Source: Tetranychus cinnabarinus
Taxonomy: Eukaryota > Arthropoda > Arachnida > Trombidiformes > Tetranychidae
Length of the DNA: 64,000 bases
Direction of reading: 5' to 3'
Assembly: GCA_022266195.1 (NCBI GenBank)
Contig: WHVY01000006.1
Location: forward strand, 186,001 to 250,000
This document shows positions 38,201-50,800 of the stretch, in pieces. The notes under the pieces are model-generated. The model ran no database searches. It was not told the origin of the DNA and saw only the letters and a program-made list of their open reading frames with translations. Position numbers and translations under genes: made by a program. How positions within the stretch are numbered: the first letter of the stretch is position 1; each line of letters starts with the position of its first letter.

Positions 38201-40682
38201 AACCCATAATTTATCCGTATTTTTAATTTCATTTTCATATGCAAAACTCATTGTTTTCATTTGCATTTTCAAATTCATTTTTTATCCTTGGCTAGAGACC
38301 AAAGCGATTAATTAACTTTAAATATTGATCTAAGGGAATAAATTTCCATGAATATTATCCAGCACCAATGATAATTCAATTTGACTATCTTGATATCTAC
38401 CCATTATTTACATTACTCAAATACTAACAAGGTTGATATCAATAGATTCATAACTTGCTTATTAATTTAACCAAAGCTTTATAAAACTCAAAATCTTTCT
38501 GACCTCAGTTTACCTGATTTTTCGGTGAAGCGGTAGTTATCTGTTAAATGCTATAATTGACGTCAATCTACTTCTGAAATTTCATTGCCAAGATAAATCC
38601 ATCACGAAATTTTCTCCATTTACTGTCTTTCAACGTCTTTACAATGTCTAAAATAATTATAATAATAACAGTAACTATTGGTTATAAAAACCTTGAACTA
38701 ACAGTATAATAACTATAATAATTTAATAATCTCAATATGAATCCCGTAAAATTTTCAAGGTGTTATTCAATCAGTTTATCGGGGACCTTAGATCAATTGT
38801 TAATTGACTCATCATTGATTTTTATTTTAATCATTTGATTCTAATTATTTTCTTATTGCCTTATTATTCACAGGACGACCCCAACAGTTATTGCCTCAAT
38901 TTTATTGATATTTATATGGCCAAGACTTGGTTCTGGACCACTTTTTCGTGAATTGGCCACCAAACAGACTGATAATTGTATTAAACATTGGTGGCGCAAT
39001 TTGCTGTATATAAATAACTATCAACACATTTTTGATATGGTTAGAATTTGAATCAATTTGATTGCGATTTCGGTTGTTTGACTAATTTTCCTCGTTATTT
39101 TTTCAGTGTTCACCTGCAACTTGGTATTTAAGTTCAGATTTTCAATTGTACGCTATTAGCTACTTACCAATAGTTTTACTTCATCGTCGTCCTAAACTCG
39201 GACTTTTAACGTGTTTTATGTACATTTTGGGTTCTGGTTTGTACATGATGTACGATGCAACTCAGAGAAATCTCAGACCTTTGATTGATATGAGAGAAGT
39301 AACCATGTAAGATATTTACATAAACTCGATTAGCTAAAAATTCTTTAGCTGATCTAATTCAATTTCTCAAAAATTAATTGCTCATTTTTTTCGTTTCAGA
39401 ACTACAATCAATGGAATTTCTGATCTTTATTTCCCATTCCATCTGCATGTTCAAAGCTATATCATGGGAGTTTTAGCTGGTTATGCAGTTGCCATTAAAA
39501 AAGAGCCTTTCTCAAAAGTATCTTGAAAATTATTAAACATAAATTATCCAAAGAATAATCATTTCCCTATCTGATTGTTCAAACTGTTTTTTGATAATCA
39601 ATATTTACAATTTAATCTATTATTTTTCACTCATTTTGTAGGAAATTTTCACAATTGGATGGATTGTGAGCGTTACTATGGGCCTATCTACTCTTTACTT
39701 TGCTTATGTCATCAAATTTGATCCTAATGTTTCAAGACTTGGTGAACTTTTGTTTATTGGTTTCCATAGGATCCTGGTTGTAGTTGGTTTTGCATGGGCT
39801 ACTTATGCCTTCTCATTTGATTCTGGAGGTTTGCAAGCTTTTGATGATTATCTCCACAAACAGAGTAGAAGTCACAAATTCAAATCGTGATAAAATACGA
39901 CAGCAGACTTATCCAACGCGATTGTCACATGTTTGATATGTCTACATGTCTAGCAATCTGGTTGTTTTTTGCTAATTAGTTTAGGATCATTACAATCGTT
40001 TGCTCTGAAAAATGATATTATTTGTCAGAACAATCGAGAATTAAGCTTTTGCCAGTTGTCATTTACATTATCACTGTTGTCTCATCTAACCTTGATTTTT
40101 GTTTTTCATCTTTTTTCAGTTTGGCTCAGGAAATTTTTCGATTGGAAATTTTTCACTCCAATATCAAACATGTCACTATCGATTGTCTTGATTCAATTTG
40201 TGTACATGTTTTATGATCTTGGCACAAAACGCCAACCTTTGGTTTTTACCACTTATAACCAGGTAATAAACCAAACATATCTTTTAACTGTAGGCACAAT
40301 TATGTGCGCATAATGATATAATTTGATCACCTTTATACACACATTTGATAGATAAATTAAGATAGGCAATCAATCAATTAAATGAACAACTAATTACACC
40401 ATTCATCGCTCTTTTTCTCCACCTCAGTTAATTTATGGAATCATATCTCTAGTGATGTGTGCTATCCTTGGCGGAATATTACATCTAACGGTTGAAGCTC
40501 CAACATCCAATTTACTTGCGTCTTCGATGAGGCAAAGAAAGGTTCAATCAAAGAAATCTGAAATGAAATCTCAAATGGAATCAAAGATTAAATCAGAAGT
40601 AAAAAACGCCAATCTGAATAATAATAACATTGATGGATTAAAGTCTAAAAATGAAGAATCTAATCATGTAAAACAAGATTGA
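35276..40682 (+). CDS. Nose resistant to fluoxetine (NRF-6)-like membrane acyltransferase
   Basis: Twelve exons join in one open frame of 732 residues: 35276-35570, 35657-35977, 36636-36732, 36988-37217, 37314-37407, 37584-37676, 38874-39039, 39107-39306, 39400-39517, 39642-39828, 40120-40262 and 40428-40682. A signal peptide spans residues 1 to about 24. The extracellular NRF domain (residues 60-210) shows CVQSLDKLKEGLKAN, VDLGNYDECLSLS, QYCLAKL and GVCLPSTCEPSQI with its cysteines. From about residue 290 comes an acyltransferase-3 domain of many membrane spans, with INGGKVYYLILSIAGHIWY, HWWRNLLYINNY, TWYLSSDFQLYAI, DLYFPFHLHVQSYIMGVLAGY and TPISNMSLSIVLIQFVYM. The last ~50 residues are a Lys/Ser/Asn-rich tail. 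In Caenorhabditis elegans nrf-6 affects drug response and yolk lipid transport; the substrate here is unknown. The donor after 39828 is GTTTGC, weak but required by phase and alignment. It is convergent with the transporter. Confidence 0.9.
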
Positions 40683-41137
40683 TTCGAATGAAAATTTTTC
40701 TAATTTTTCCAATTTTTTATCTTCGAATTAAGATCGTATTTTTCACTCATGACATTTCCAATGTTTTTCTAAGAAAAAGAAAATTTACTTTTAAAAAATG
40801 TATTTATTTATAAATTTTTTAAACCTTTTTTCTATGTAAATTTAGTCTATGAATTCATTGAAATAGCAATAAGCTACAAACAAAAACACAACTTCATTTA
40901 ACTAATCAACAACATAGGTAGAAAAAGATTTAAAACAATTAGGAATAGATTTAGGCACAAGTTATACAGTATCTTGAATAAAAAAACTGTTAATTGAAAT
41001 GTTGGTTTGAGAAAAATTATGGCGATAAATTAATTAAATTTGTAAAAATAGGATTTCATACAATCATCATACAGTCCATTGGTATTACTATTTACAAATT
41101 CTGGAAAATAGAATCATGATTCTCAGTTATTAGTTGA
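40683..41137. other. Shared 3' spacer between convergent genes
   Basis: The stop codons of the acyltransferase and the transporter are 455 bp apart, tail to tail. An AATAAA at 40977-40982 suits the plus-strand gene; a minus-strand AATAAA (TTTATT at 40803-40808) could serve the transporter, which would make the 3' UTRs overlap. Confidence 0.5.
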
Positions 41138-44056
41138 TTATAATTTCTTACTGGAACGAATTGTCATAGCAATGCCAGCAGCAATCGCCTAGAAAAAAAA
41201 TAAGAACAAAACAGTAAATTAGATATTTAATTACTTAAGGAATTAAATCAATTTGAAAACATATTGTTTGAAACAATTTTACGATTGAAATCAATAGATT
41301 GGATTGGAAAGTTTTACTTTCAAATTTTTCATTGTTCCAGGATTGTCAACAAAGTTGAGTACAATGGTTCTTGCACATATTTTTTCAGTTATCTGAGAAT
41401 GAGTTATCATTTTTACCTGGAAAACCTGGATAATCTATTGATTTCTATTATGACTATTGTTGTTTCAAGACAAGTGCATAATAGCGTTTTAATTAAATTG
41501 CAAAACTCACCATAACAACTGAAAATAAAGCCATAAATGAAGATACCATAGAAAAGGTAACAACATCAGTTAATGAACCACCAAGAATAGGACCCGTTGC
41601 TTCCCTAAAATTGAAATATGTTAATTATTACCAATTTTCAACAGGAAATTAAAATGTTATCCTACAACTTTACATACCCCAAGGCAAACATGGTACTCCA
41701 AAGACCAGAAACGGTTCCATAAGTAGCTAAATTATCTTCCATTCCACGAGAAATAGCAATGGATAGGATATTTTCAAAAGTTGGTAAAAAAGCAAGAGCG
41801 TAACCTAATGCGACTACGACCAGCGAAGTTAATGATAAACCTAGAGATGGACTTAAATTAAGGATATCGGATGGACCCAGGAGAATCAAGCCAGCAGCAT
41901 TTATTGTCAAACCTAAGAACATGAAAAGAAATTCATTCTCTACTCGTTCAACCAGTTTGCTGAAGAAGGGCAGGAAAATGCAAACAGTTCCTGACATGAT
42001 GAAAAAGGCAAGGGAAGCGTAGTTAACATCTAAACCAATTGAGCGGTAAAATGGCTCCAAAGTTGGATCCAGGAAGCTTAAACTTTGAGCTAAGACCAAT
42101 ACAATCAAGCAAATCATTGCTACTTTGGGTATCTTTAATAGCTGCCAATAGCTTGCACTTGATGTCATATTTCGTCGGGCTTCTGTAAAATATCAAGAGA
42201 GAAAAGAAAATTTAATTATTTCATTTTAGGATCAGATAAATCAGCTTGAATATAGCTTGATTCATTCTAAATTTGAAAAAGAAAGTTTATCGATAATCTG
42301 ATTAAATTTTACCTAGAATTTTAACGATATTACGGTGCATTAGTCAGTCAATCAATATTATCAAATGTACTAGTTAAATGATTCAAAATTTTCCTTTACT
42401 GATAATGTATCTATTAGTAACTCAAACCAATCAATTAAGGCAACAAACATATGGAGTATCTCCACTTTCATCTGTTTTCACAAAAATTTAGGCAAACCAT
42501 AATTTGCCCAAACAAACACCAATAAGTGTCAGAAAACACGAGAAATCTTATGTTAAATAGGTTGATTATTCTCTAATCAGATACATCTGATAAATTGAAA
42601 AGCATGCTGTAAAATCTCACATACATTCAGTAGAAAAAATTGTACAAATTTGATAGCGCAATCAAAAATTGTACCTGATCATTGTTTTAGCAGGCAGGGA
42701 GATGTCTACTCTAAATTAAAAAGCAATCAATTTACTGATAAAGCAATCAATGTGATTGATTTCAGACGAATCCTAGAGAGAAAATTTTGGTCTAATTGAG
42801 AACTAGATTAGAAATCAACAGATAAATGCAGTTACATGACAAACACATAATTTGATAACATTCTAACTCAATGCGATGTAAACAAATGAAAACAGATCAT
42901 TGAAATAATTTTGAAAACTACAGAGGCTTTTACAAGGTTTCCTGATTTAATCTTATGGTGATTCAGATGATTTATGATAAAAACGAACGAAATCTAAATT
43001 CAACGAAAAAATCTAATCTCGGGTTTAAATTTAGAGATTAGAGATTCAACACTAGCTGCTGTGTTTGGCTATTCGCATTGATAAGCTTCAAAAACTCATT
43101 CTAAATGATCTAGTTTATCCTAGAAATGGACACAGACATACATATGACCAGATCGAGAACAACTTTCATTATTGGAAAAATTTCTAACCAAGATAATAAT
43201 ATAACTTACTACTAATTCTTGGTAACTTTGAAACACATAAAGGTATCGTAATGAATGCAAAAGTTCCAAGAACGTAGAAGGGTAAACCATAGCCTCCCCA
43301 ACTGTACAGTAAGCCACCGATTGCAGGACCTAATGTGGTTCCAAGAGTGGTAAATGTTTCTGTCATGGAAAACGCATAGCTGACATGATCAGGAAATATT
43401 TCAAATACATAAACCAAGCTGGCAGTGTTAAAAGAAGCTGCACCAACCGCTTCAACGATCCGGACTATGAAACACAACGCAATGAAAGTTGTATCATTTG
43501 AAATGTAATCTAGGAGACCAAAGATAATATTGGCTATTCCGGCGACAGTAATACCCGTTAATAACATAAATTTGGGCCCAATATGGGCTGAAAGTGGGCC
43601 AAAAAAGACTGAAGATATCACCACTGTTAATGAATAGATTGAGAAAACGAGACCAGCAACATAAGTTGTTTGACCACGGAGATACAGCTCGTATGGGAAG
43701 AAGGGTGCGATGATGGACATAGAGGCAAAAGCCGAGAAATCGACTAAACACAAACAAAGTAGGATCCATTTTTGAGAATGATTTAAAGGTAAAGTCACAT
43801 TATCACAGGAATCAGAACTTTCACTGAGATGACCTTTTCGACCTATGGTTGGTACAATTAGCTCTGAAGAAATTTTATTATCACTAGGGAGTCCTTTTTC
43901 AACCGATCTGCTCAAGTTAACACTGTTGCTATTAAAAGTTGAGTTGTTGTTAGGTTGATTATTGCTTATTGGTCGTAATAAAGGTTGTCTCTCCAGATAG
44001 TTAATGTTTCTCTGAAGTCTATTCACTTCAGAACTTGTGCGACGAGCTGGTTTCAT
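41138..44056 (-). CDS. MFS transporter, SLC18B1-like
   Basis: Four exons join in frame to 498 residues: 44056-43210, 42182-41678, 41604-41511 and 41188-41138 (TAA). A polar cytosolic N-terminus of about 95 residues precedes the spans. The loop between spans 2 and 3 carries FGPLSAHIGPKFM, a major-facilitator motif A. FIVRIVEAVGAASFNTAS, then ETFTTLGTTLGPAIGGLLY, and late in the protein EATGPILGGSL, follow the SLC18B1 pattern; SFLDPTLEPF opens the second half. SLC18B1 of vertebrates is a vesicular polyamine transporter working by proton exchange, so a similar role is inferred but not shown. Twelve spans are expected, and the last short exon gives the end of the final span plus a basic tail (RSSKKL). 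The first intron is about 1 kb, the others 73 and 322 bp. Confidence 0.85.
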
Positions 44057-44776
44057 CCTTTTGTTTTCTTTGGTTTCAACAGATGATCAAAATGGTGTTG
44101 ATATGATGTAAAAAAATGTTGACAGTGACGATAATGATGACGATGAAGCGTGTTCTGGTCTATATTCCAAATTATTTTCTTTCCTTTTTTCTTTTATTGC
44201 ACTACCACCAGTTACAGAGTGATTGAAAAGGTGTAAAAACTATCACAAGATTAAAACGTATTGTTCAGAAAAGTTGGAAATCAAAGAGTAGCTGCTATCA
44301 TTACTTTTGTTTAAAACACCAACCTAACCCAAAGAGAAGCTCTAAAAGTGGCATTATATGTAGGCTCCATCTGTGAGAATTGAAATGCACTTTTTGTAAA
44401 TTTTTTTGTTAATTTTGTTAATTTAATAACACAAATAATATTTAGTAACAGTTTTTTTATAAAAGTTAATCTACAATTTTCAAAGCAAATATTATAAAGT
44501 CTACAAGATTCTCATCATATGTAAGTTCTTAATAAACTAAACATATTTTTATAACTGTAATAATGTAAAGTGAAGTTTTATGTTGCTGATTTTAGTACTT
44601 AAGTTAAAAAATTCACGCAATTGTCAGATATTATTTAATATCTTTCATTTGAAGAGTTCAAGGATTTTAATGCAATATTTTGACGAATTATCGACGCAGG
44701 ATCAAGAATGGAAACCGATGGTAGCATACTCCATTTGTTGGTCACTCATAAAGATCCAAGACCCGAAATGTGGATA
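44057..44776. other. Intergenic region upstream of the transporter
   Basis: About 720 bp, AT-rich, holding the transporter promoter. No coding is recognised. It is followed directly by the MITE at 44777. Confidence 0.45.
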
Positions 44777-44954
44777 CAGTAAAACCTCGCAAAGGTTGTA
44801 TGAAATAGAGCAACGCCATCTCTGGGATTTAAGCTTTTTCCCCGCTTTTACAATGTAATTATGTTAATCATGCCAAAGAGTTGCACAAACAATATCGCTA
44901 GGCGGCAGGACCGCTCACAACCTTTGCGAGTACAACCTTTGCGAGGTTTTACTG
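44777..44954. mobile_element. Pogo/Tigger-like MITE with perfect 24 bp TIRs (178 bp)
   Basis: The element begins CAGTAAAACCTCGCAAAGG and continues GTTGTA, and ends with the exact inverse of these 24 bases. TA flanks both sides (44775-44776 and 44955-44956). CAGTAAAACCTCG ends and TA target duplication are characteristic of pogo/Tigger elements. It has no coding capacity. Near the right end the block ACAACCTTTGCGAG occurs twice in tandem, so the terminal repeat was partly duplicated inwards. Confidence 0.8.
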
Positions 44955-45185
44955 TAATTTGAAAGTCAGGTTGAAAAATTATGAACCGATGTTAGATACT
45001 ATCGACATTTTCAATTTTTAATTTACGGATTAATGTTGATGTAAGTTATCTAAAAATTACTGTTTTTAATCAAATTGATATTTTCAATTAACAAAGGTTT
45101 TTAATCGACTACTACATGTACAGTAAAGCCAAATTTCTTGGTGTCCAACTCTATTGTATTTTCACCTTCATATTACCAAAATAAC

Positions 45186-45478
45186 ATGCTTTCAGTTGCT
45201 CCATTGGTAAACCGGTTTTTTTGTTTACATTTTTCCTCATGGTCAACTTGATTTACCAACCCGGTCTAACCCACCTCAAGTCACTTGGCCGAGTCAGTTA
45301 TTTCCATTATTAGATCGGAATTTACAACTTGGTCTCACTTATCCTCTGGAAGATAGGATTGTAAGTATCCACAATTAATGTGTTGAAGCTCCTGATATTG
45401 AGTTCATAAATGATTTAAACATTTGTTTCTGTTCATTTTTACCATTTCCAGGATCCTGTCATTGACAAGTTTCATTAA
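45186..45478 (+). CDS. Candidate tiny gene, frame interrupted at a T7 run
   Basis: Two pieces look like the end of a small gene. The open stretch 45211-45360 ends with TWPSQLFPLLDRNLQLGL and YPLEDRI at a perfect GTAAGT donor. It joins a second exon at 45452-45478 (DPVIDKFH, TAA) behind a TTTCCAG acceptor, and an AATAAA follows at 45514-45519. The nearest ATG (45186, MLSVAPLVNRFF) is out of phase with this stretch; the frames differ by one base around the T run at 45216-45222. Possible explanations are an assembly indel, a pseudogene, or a different upstream exon joining at an AG within 45264-45300. Product and family are not recognised. Confidence 0.35.
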
Positions 45479-45513
45479 ACAATTAATTGTTTAACCTTTA
45501 TATATTAGTTAAT

Positions 45514-45519
45514 AATAAA
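45514..45519 (+). terminator. AATAAA poly(A) signal after the candidate tiny gene
   Basis: Canonical hexamer 36 bases past the TAA at 45478; it supports a transcript end there. Confidence 0.4.
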
Positions 45520-46430
45520 TTATGGTAGCTTCTCCGAGAAACCAGAGACACAAATAGTTCATTGTTCATGGCGACTTTGTAACCTTTCATAACAATTTAC
45601 ACCAAAGTGAATAATATGTGATTTTGATGTGTGAGTTACTAAATGAAATGATTAAATAATAAATCGGAAAGCAACAGGCATTTATGTTGTCATGGTGTGA
45701 TAAAGTGTTCACTGTTTTGTTGCAATGTTAATGAAATATTGAACTAATCAAAGGAATTGAATATTTATATTAATGAATAGGCTCATAGGAAGTATTAAAA
45801 AAACAAAATGTTTAATGAATAAACAATTTCTGAACTAATAATTAAGATTACAATTGTTGAATACTATTGTTATTCACGGTATGGTAAATTAAATTAAAGG
45901 TGAGATCAAAATGATTAACCATTTGAAGACTTAAGTATAATTTTAATTTAAAGGTAAGTTGTAATGTGATTAAAAAGCCTTTGGTCTATGAGGCTTGAAG
46001 GAGAAACAAATTAAGATGTCAATGATGGTTAGGACAATGATTTTGATGATAATTTTGATTGGTAATTTGAATGGCGATTCTGACGAGAGATGGAATTAAA
46101 AGGTTTGAGATTTTTGAGTATTTGGTCAAGACGAATCAATTAATTAACTTGTGATCGTCAACAACAGCAAACTAAATGAAAATTAATACAAATTGAAAAT
46201 CAAAAGAAAAGTAAAAGCATTTCTATTGATTTTTGTTGATGTTGGTATTTTGTTGATTGTTTTTTCCTTTAATTAATCCTGCTAATGCACAGTGTTAAAA
46301 CCTAATTGGTAACAGCAAAGTCTGTCAGTATTGTAACATCACAATCAACAACAATAATAAATTAAAATCAAGTTAAAAAATAAGTTGGCAAAAACAATAA
46401 ACAACAATAACAGCAACAACAGTAATAAAA
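45520..46430. other. Intergenic stretch, nothing recognised
   Basis: About 900 bp of AT-rich DNA with scattered runs of TAAT and AACAAT repeats and no credible coding. Confidence 0.45.
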
Positions 46431-46546
46431 ATGGGTTTAGGTTTGGGTTTAGATTTGATTTTTGGTATAGATTTAGGTTTGGGTTAAGGTTTGGGATTGG
46501 GTTTACTTTTAGGTTTGGGTGTTTTCATAGAATTGGGTAAAGGTTA
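46431..46546. repeat. Degenerate G/T minisatellite resembling telomeric repeat
   Basis: About 115 bp made of imperfect TTTAGG, TTTGGG and GGGTTA units. It lies directly after the stop of the minus-strand gene at 46551, so it would form the start of that gene's 3' UTR (as CCTAAACCC-like RNA). The units resemble the arthropod telomere repeat TTAGG but are too irregular to call an interstitial telomere. Confidence 0.55.
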
Positions 46547-46550
46547 AGGT

Positions 46551-47581
46551 TTAACTGTATGGGACAACATGGAGGATCTTATTTTTAGAAGCTTGACTTA
46601 AGATGTGGACAATTTTAAAAGGTAAAGCAGCATAATCCTTATTAATCCCATCTCTCATTGTTTCAAATTGTCGGTAGTTAATTTTCCAAGTGTTGATTCC
46701 ATCTTTACGGAATCTCAGATAATCCAAAATTTTTTCAACATGTTCTTTAAGTTCGCTTGAAGCTTGAACATCTTTATTTTGGAGTAACTTGGTTAACACT
46801 TTTTCAGACGAGTCAATCTTATTGTTAAGGTCTTTAATCTCGGCTAACAAGGATTCATCATTCCGGTCAATTAATCCAAGTTTGTCACAGTTGACTGTTT
46901 GAATAAATAAGAGTGACAAGATAACTGGTTAAGAGAAGAAAAAAAAGAAAAGAAAAATAATCCAATTAAATTGATGATTGATTAAAATGGTGACAAAAGG
47001 TTAACACTGGCAGCAAATATAAGCATTTACACGCAATTCATCTATGGGAAAGTTAACAGTTAACCTTGGACTATCATCTTGTTCAATATTTTGCTCAAGT
47101 TTTCTCACCAATTTTCATTATCTAAATATCAGCTAATCTCATGTTAATTATGCTTATCAACAATCCATGCTTGCATGATAAAATCTGGTAACTTTGATAT
47201 CTTTCATTAACATGATTCAATGTTGACCTTTTTCCCTATTGTTTTCACAAATAAGAAGGTCTTAAGTAACCCATTTTCACCTAGATTTTCATTTTTCTGG
47301 TTTAACTATCTGGCTGACAATTTAAAGCTCATTTGTTTATAAACTCACATGCATATTACGATGAAATAATCAACTGTGGAAGTAAACTTACCGGCTAATA
47401 GTTTGATGTAGTAGTTAACTGATCGAGAGGTTGAAGGTAGCGATGGTTGAGGTGTTGATGTTATTGATTGATTTTGATGTTTTTGATGATATGAGGAATG
47501 GTTAACATGATGATGATTGCGGTGAAAATGAGAATCGATGAGGTTTGCAAACATTTTAATGTTTGTTAATGTTGAGATCAT
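46551..47581 (-). CDS. Unrecognised single-span membrane or secreted protein (187 aa)
   Basis: Two exons join in frame: 47581-47392 and 46924-46551 (TAA). The start may be the ATG at 47581 or at 47554. The N-terminal 56 residues are polar and rich in His, Ser, Asn and Pro. A hydrophobic segment at about residues 58-75 (YYIKLLAVILSLLFIQTV) spans the splice junction; the two halves of this helix come from different exons, which supports the join. The rest, about 110 residues, is charged and likely helical, with heptad-like spacing from DRNDESLLAEIKDLNNKI to ELKEHVEKILDYL, suggesting a coiled coil. A type II membrane protein or a late, uncleaved signal anchor is the likeliest topology. No family is recognised. 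A GA-rich tract lies 230 bp upstream. Confidence 0.6.
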
Positions 47582-47811
47582 CAAGACAATTGGTGTAGCC
47601 ACAAAATACAAAGGAAGAGATCGTAGGCAATTGATGATGAAGATGATGGTGATAATGATGAGAAAGGGAAGAGATTTAAGCCTTATGCCGTTAATGGCGT
47701 TGGCTGATGATGATGATGATGATTACTTGTTCGTTGCTTTCAATGTCACTTCACTCAGATTATAACTCAGCTACAAACTTGACTTTTTATATGTTTAACA
47801 GTTAGAGAGAG

Positions 47812-47880
47812 TGAGAGTGAGAAGATGGAAGAGAGAAAAGAGAGAGAAACAGAAAGGGAAGGAGAAAGAGAGAGAGAGAT
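47812..47880 (+). repeat. GA-rich tract upstream of the 47581 gene
   Basis: About 70 bp of GA/GAA repeats on the plus strand (CT on the coding strand of the minus gene), upstream of its start. Confidence 0.6.
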
Positions 47881-50800
47881 GAAGATAGATGAAGATGAGT
47901 AAGAAGATGATTTTGATTTGTTCCGAGCCGCTCTAAACCAGAGACTAAATTGTTATCACTTAATAGTTATGTAATTAATCCTCTTGATGGGGAAGCAGCT
48001 AATTAACTAATAATGATGAGATGATGAAGACAACTCTTTCAAACCATTTGTTTACCATTAAGATGATCATCCCTTAACAGCATTAGTTAATTTTCACAGT
48101 TAACTTAACAGTTTGAACTGTTGATGTAACAAATGAATTCGGATTTAACCAGATTTGGATGATAAATATGAGTTGAATTGCAATAAGACGATGATGATGA
48201 TGATTATGATTGATTAAGATACAATGATACATAACGAAGGTTAAGGTCAGTGTTGTTAAGGTGCAGTTTAATTGTAATTGCATTGACATTTGTTAATTTA
48301 CTAGAATCAAGTCTCTCTCCCAGGAAGATGTTAATTAATGTACAATTGCAAGTAAAATTATTTGCATTTCCAATGAAAAGATATTTACTGTTCACTTGGA
48401 GTTGATTGTTGTCAGTGAAAAAACATTTTGTAATTACAGTCATTTTGTACTTGTAATCGTTATGTATTAATAGATGATGATTAGATGATTAAGAAATGAT
48501 AAAATTCAAGTATTATAATTGTTATTATTATTATTATTGATCTTTGGGATCAAATTGCGATTAATCATTTACAATCTACTTCAACTTCATGTGGTCAATT
48601 TAACTGTGAGTTACTCGGTTGGAAGAAACAATTACAATGAAATTGTTGTCAACTAATTGTGACTCCCCAATGTTTCAATCTATTAATTGAATTTAAGATT
48701 CAATTACTTTTACATTTAAATATGAAGGTTATTCAATCAAATTAACCTCGGATTTTGCTTTCAATTCAAGTTTGTTTACCGAGGACTCGAGGTTAGATTC
48801 AAATTAATGGGTCAAGTTTAAAATGAAGGTTTTGTCTTTAATCATTCTCCATGATTTATTGATTGTTACATCAATGATTATAAAAATTATGTTTTTTTTC
48901 CACAAATTTCTCAACGAATTTTCGCCAAACCTTGAAATGTGAAACATTGCATTTTGATATACTTTTGTCATGATTGGAGAATCGAAATTTCTGTTGATTT
49001 ATTCAATTTTGGTTACTCAATTGTGATAACAATTTATATCTTCATTGCTAATAGCATACTTAGATTGAAGAAAATGTTGAAAAGAATTGAACTGATTGAG
49101 TTAAGGAATCAGGGTTACAATTACTATTATTATTTTGTCTATCATTTAACATCCCTTTCATCTGAATACAATCAGCCATTGATGATCAACTAAATTGTAG
49201 TTACCAAATTGATCACCATCGCAACAAATGAGCAAAGCTTCAAGAAAGTAAATCTTGATTCAGTTTACGTTTGCAAGGAAATGTAAGAAAGCAATTTTTT
49301 AATACAGAAATATCTGATTCTGTTTGATTCTTGAATTTGTTCAGAACTCAATCTTTCCTTTGTGTGTTTATTAATAGTATCAATTGATGAGCACCTGATT
49401 CAAGGTTATCAAGTTCGGTTAATTAATGAATATCAATATCGGTCAAATTTAATTGCCCTTCTAAGACTAATTTTTTACTTTTAGTCTAATTACAAACTGC
49501 AACTTTATTTGCATATCAAACCAATTATAATCTAAGGCTTTAGAAGGAAAGAATATCATATTTCTTGATAAAAACGCTCAACAACATGATAATGTTTCAA
49601 GTTTCATTCAGTTTCATCTTCCAACTGAATGGTCGCTATTAATAAGATAATCATTTGCTATTAATTCAAGTCAACTAGTTATTAGATTAAGTTTTGATAG
49701 GAAAAGCAAAATTATTATTTTCAATTATCCAATCCTAGTATTTGGTTAACCGTTGGAAAGTGCCTTTATCTGGTTTAGTGCTCAAAGACACATTCATCGT
49801 TTATCTCATAACGGCTTTGTCATGATACAGGTTTGAAACTCGAGTTTGGTTATAATTGCTCGTTTAAGCTGTTTAGATCACACTAAAGATTGAACTCATT
49901 GCACATTATTATTGGGACAAAAGTGACCCAACATTGAAGTTTTGTTTTGCTGTTTGAAATTGAATTATATTTGCATTTGCAAAACTGAATCGCTTAACAA
50001 CTCAAATTCATGTTTTATACGGAATTGTTTCCTTGAGTTGGTTAAGAGTTTTCAACCGACGGAATTAACCAGACAAATCACTCAACTTCACACTTCTGCT
50101 GAAATGATCAGAATCATAAATTCAGTATTCATTTCACAAACACTAAAGTTGTTTTTTTCCTACGCTCCAAGGTTTGACTTATTGTGACAATAAATTGGGA
50201 AAGACAAGCTGGACTGATCAAAGTGATGACACTGATTAAGGTTGATCTGATCGCAATACTTGATTTAGAAAACCCAGTTTTACAAAATTGAAATCAACAA
50301 CAAATTGTGTCTAAGAATTAATTTGGATCAAATTGTGATTGCTAATGATTCGTGCAATTGGCTAGATCTTTCTTTACAATTCCAGACGTTTGATTGTTGA
50401 AGAGATGAAATGAAGAGAAGCCGATTTATCGGAGTTTCTGGACATTTTGTGCTTCCATTGACGACTTCCCAAGACTGTTTTGATTGTCTCCTGCATTGAT
50501 CATGATGGTGATGGACGATATGCTGATGAAGAAGCTAATCCTAATCATGTCTCATTCCCATGATCAATTTTTACTTCCGATTTATTAGTTTGTTGCATTT
50601 TCAGTGTTGGTGGATCAGCAAAGTAAATAATGAAATGGGAAGAGAAATGATTGGAATGATCAGAATGATGATTTAACTTTACTCAAACAGTTAAATCACA
50701 GAATGGATTACATTGATCTTGTAATCGAGAGTGAGAAGTAAAGGAAATAAGAAAATATTATTTAATAACAATTGGAATGTTCAATTGATTCAAATCTCAT

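Noticed and set aside
39829..39890. Extending the acyltransferase exon to the TGA at 39890
   Set aside because: The next exon at 40120 continues the conserved domain in frame only if splicing occurs after 39828; the extension has no similarity.
44580..44858. Plus-strand 92-codon frame
   Set aside because: Its second half is the MITE at 44777, and the first half has no coding character.
47345..47391. Reading through the donor of the 47392 exon
   Set aside because: The GTAAGT donor and the restored hydrophobic helix on joining to 46924 favour splicing.
48204..48443. Minus-strand 79-codon frame with an ATG and Cys residues
   Set aside because: No signal peptide, no splice context and no resemblance to a family; treated as chance in AT-rich DNA.
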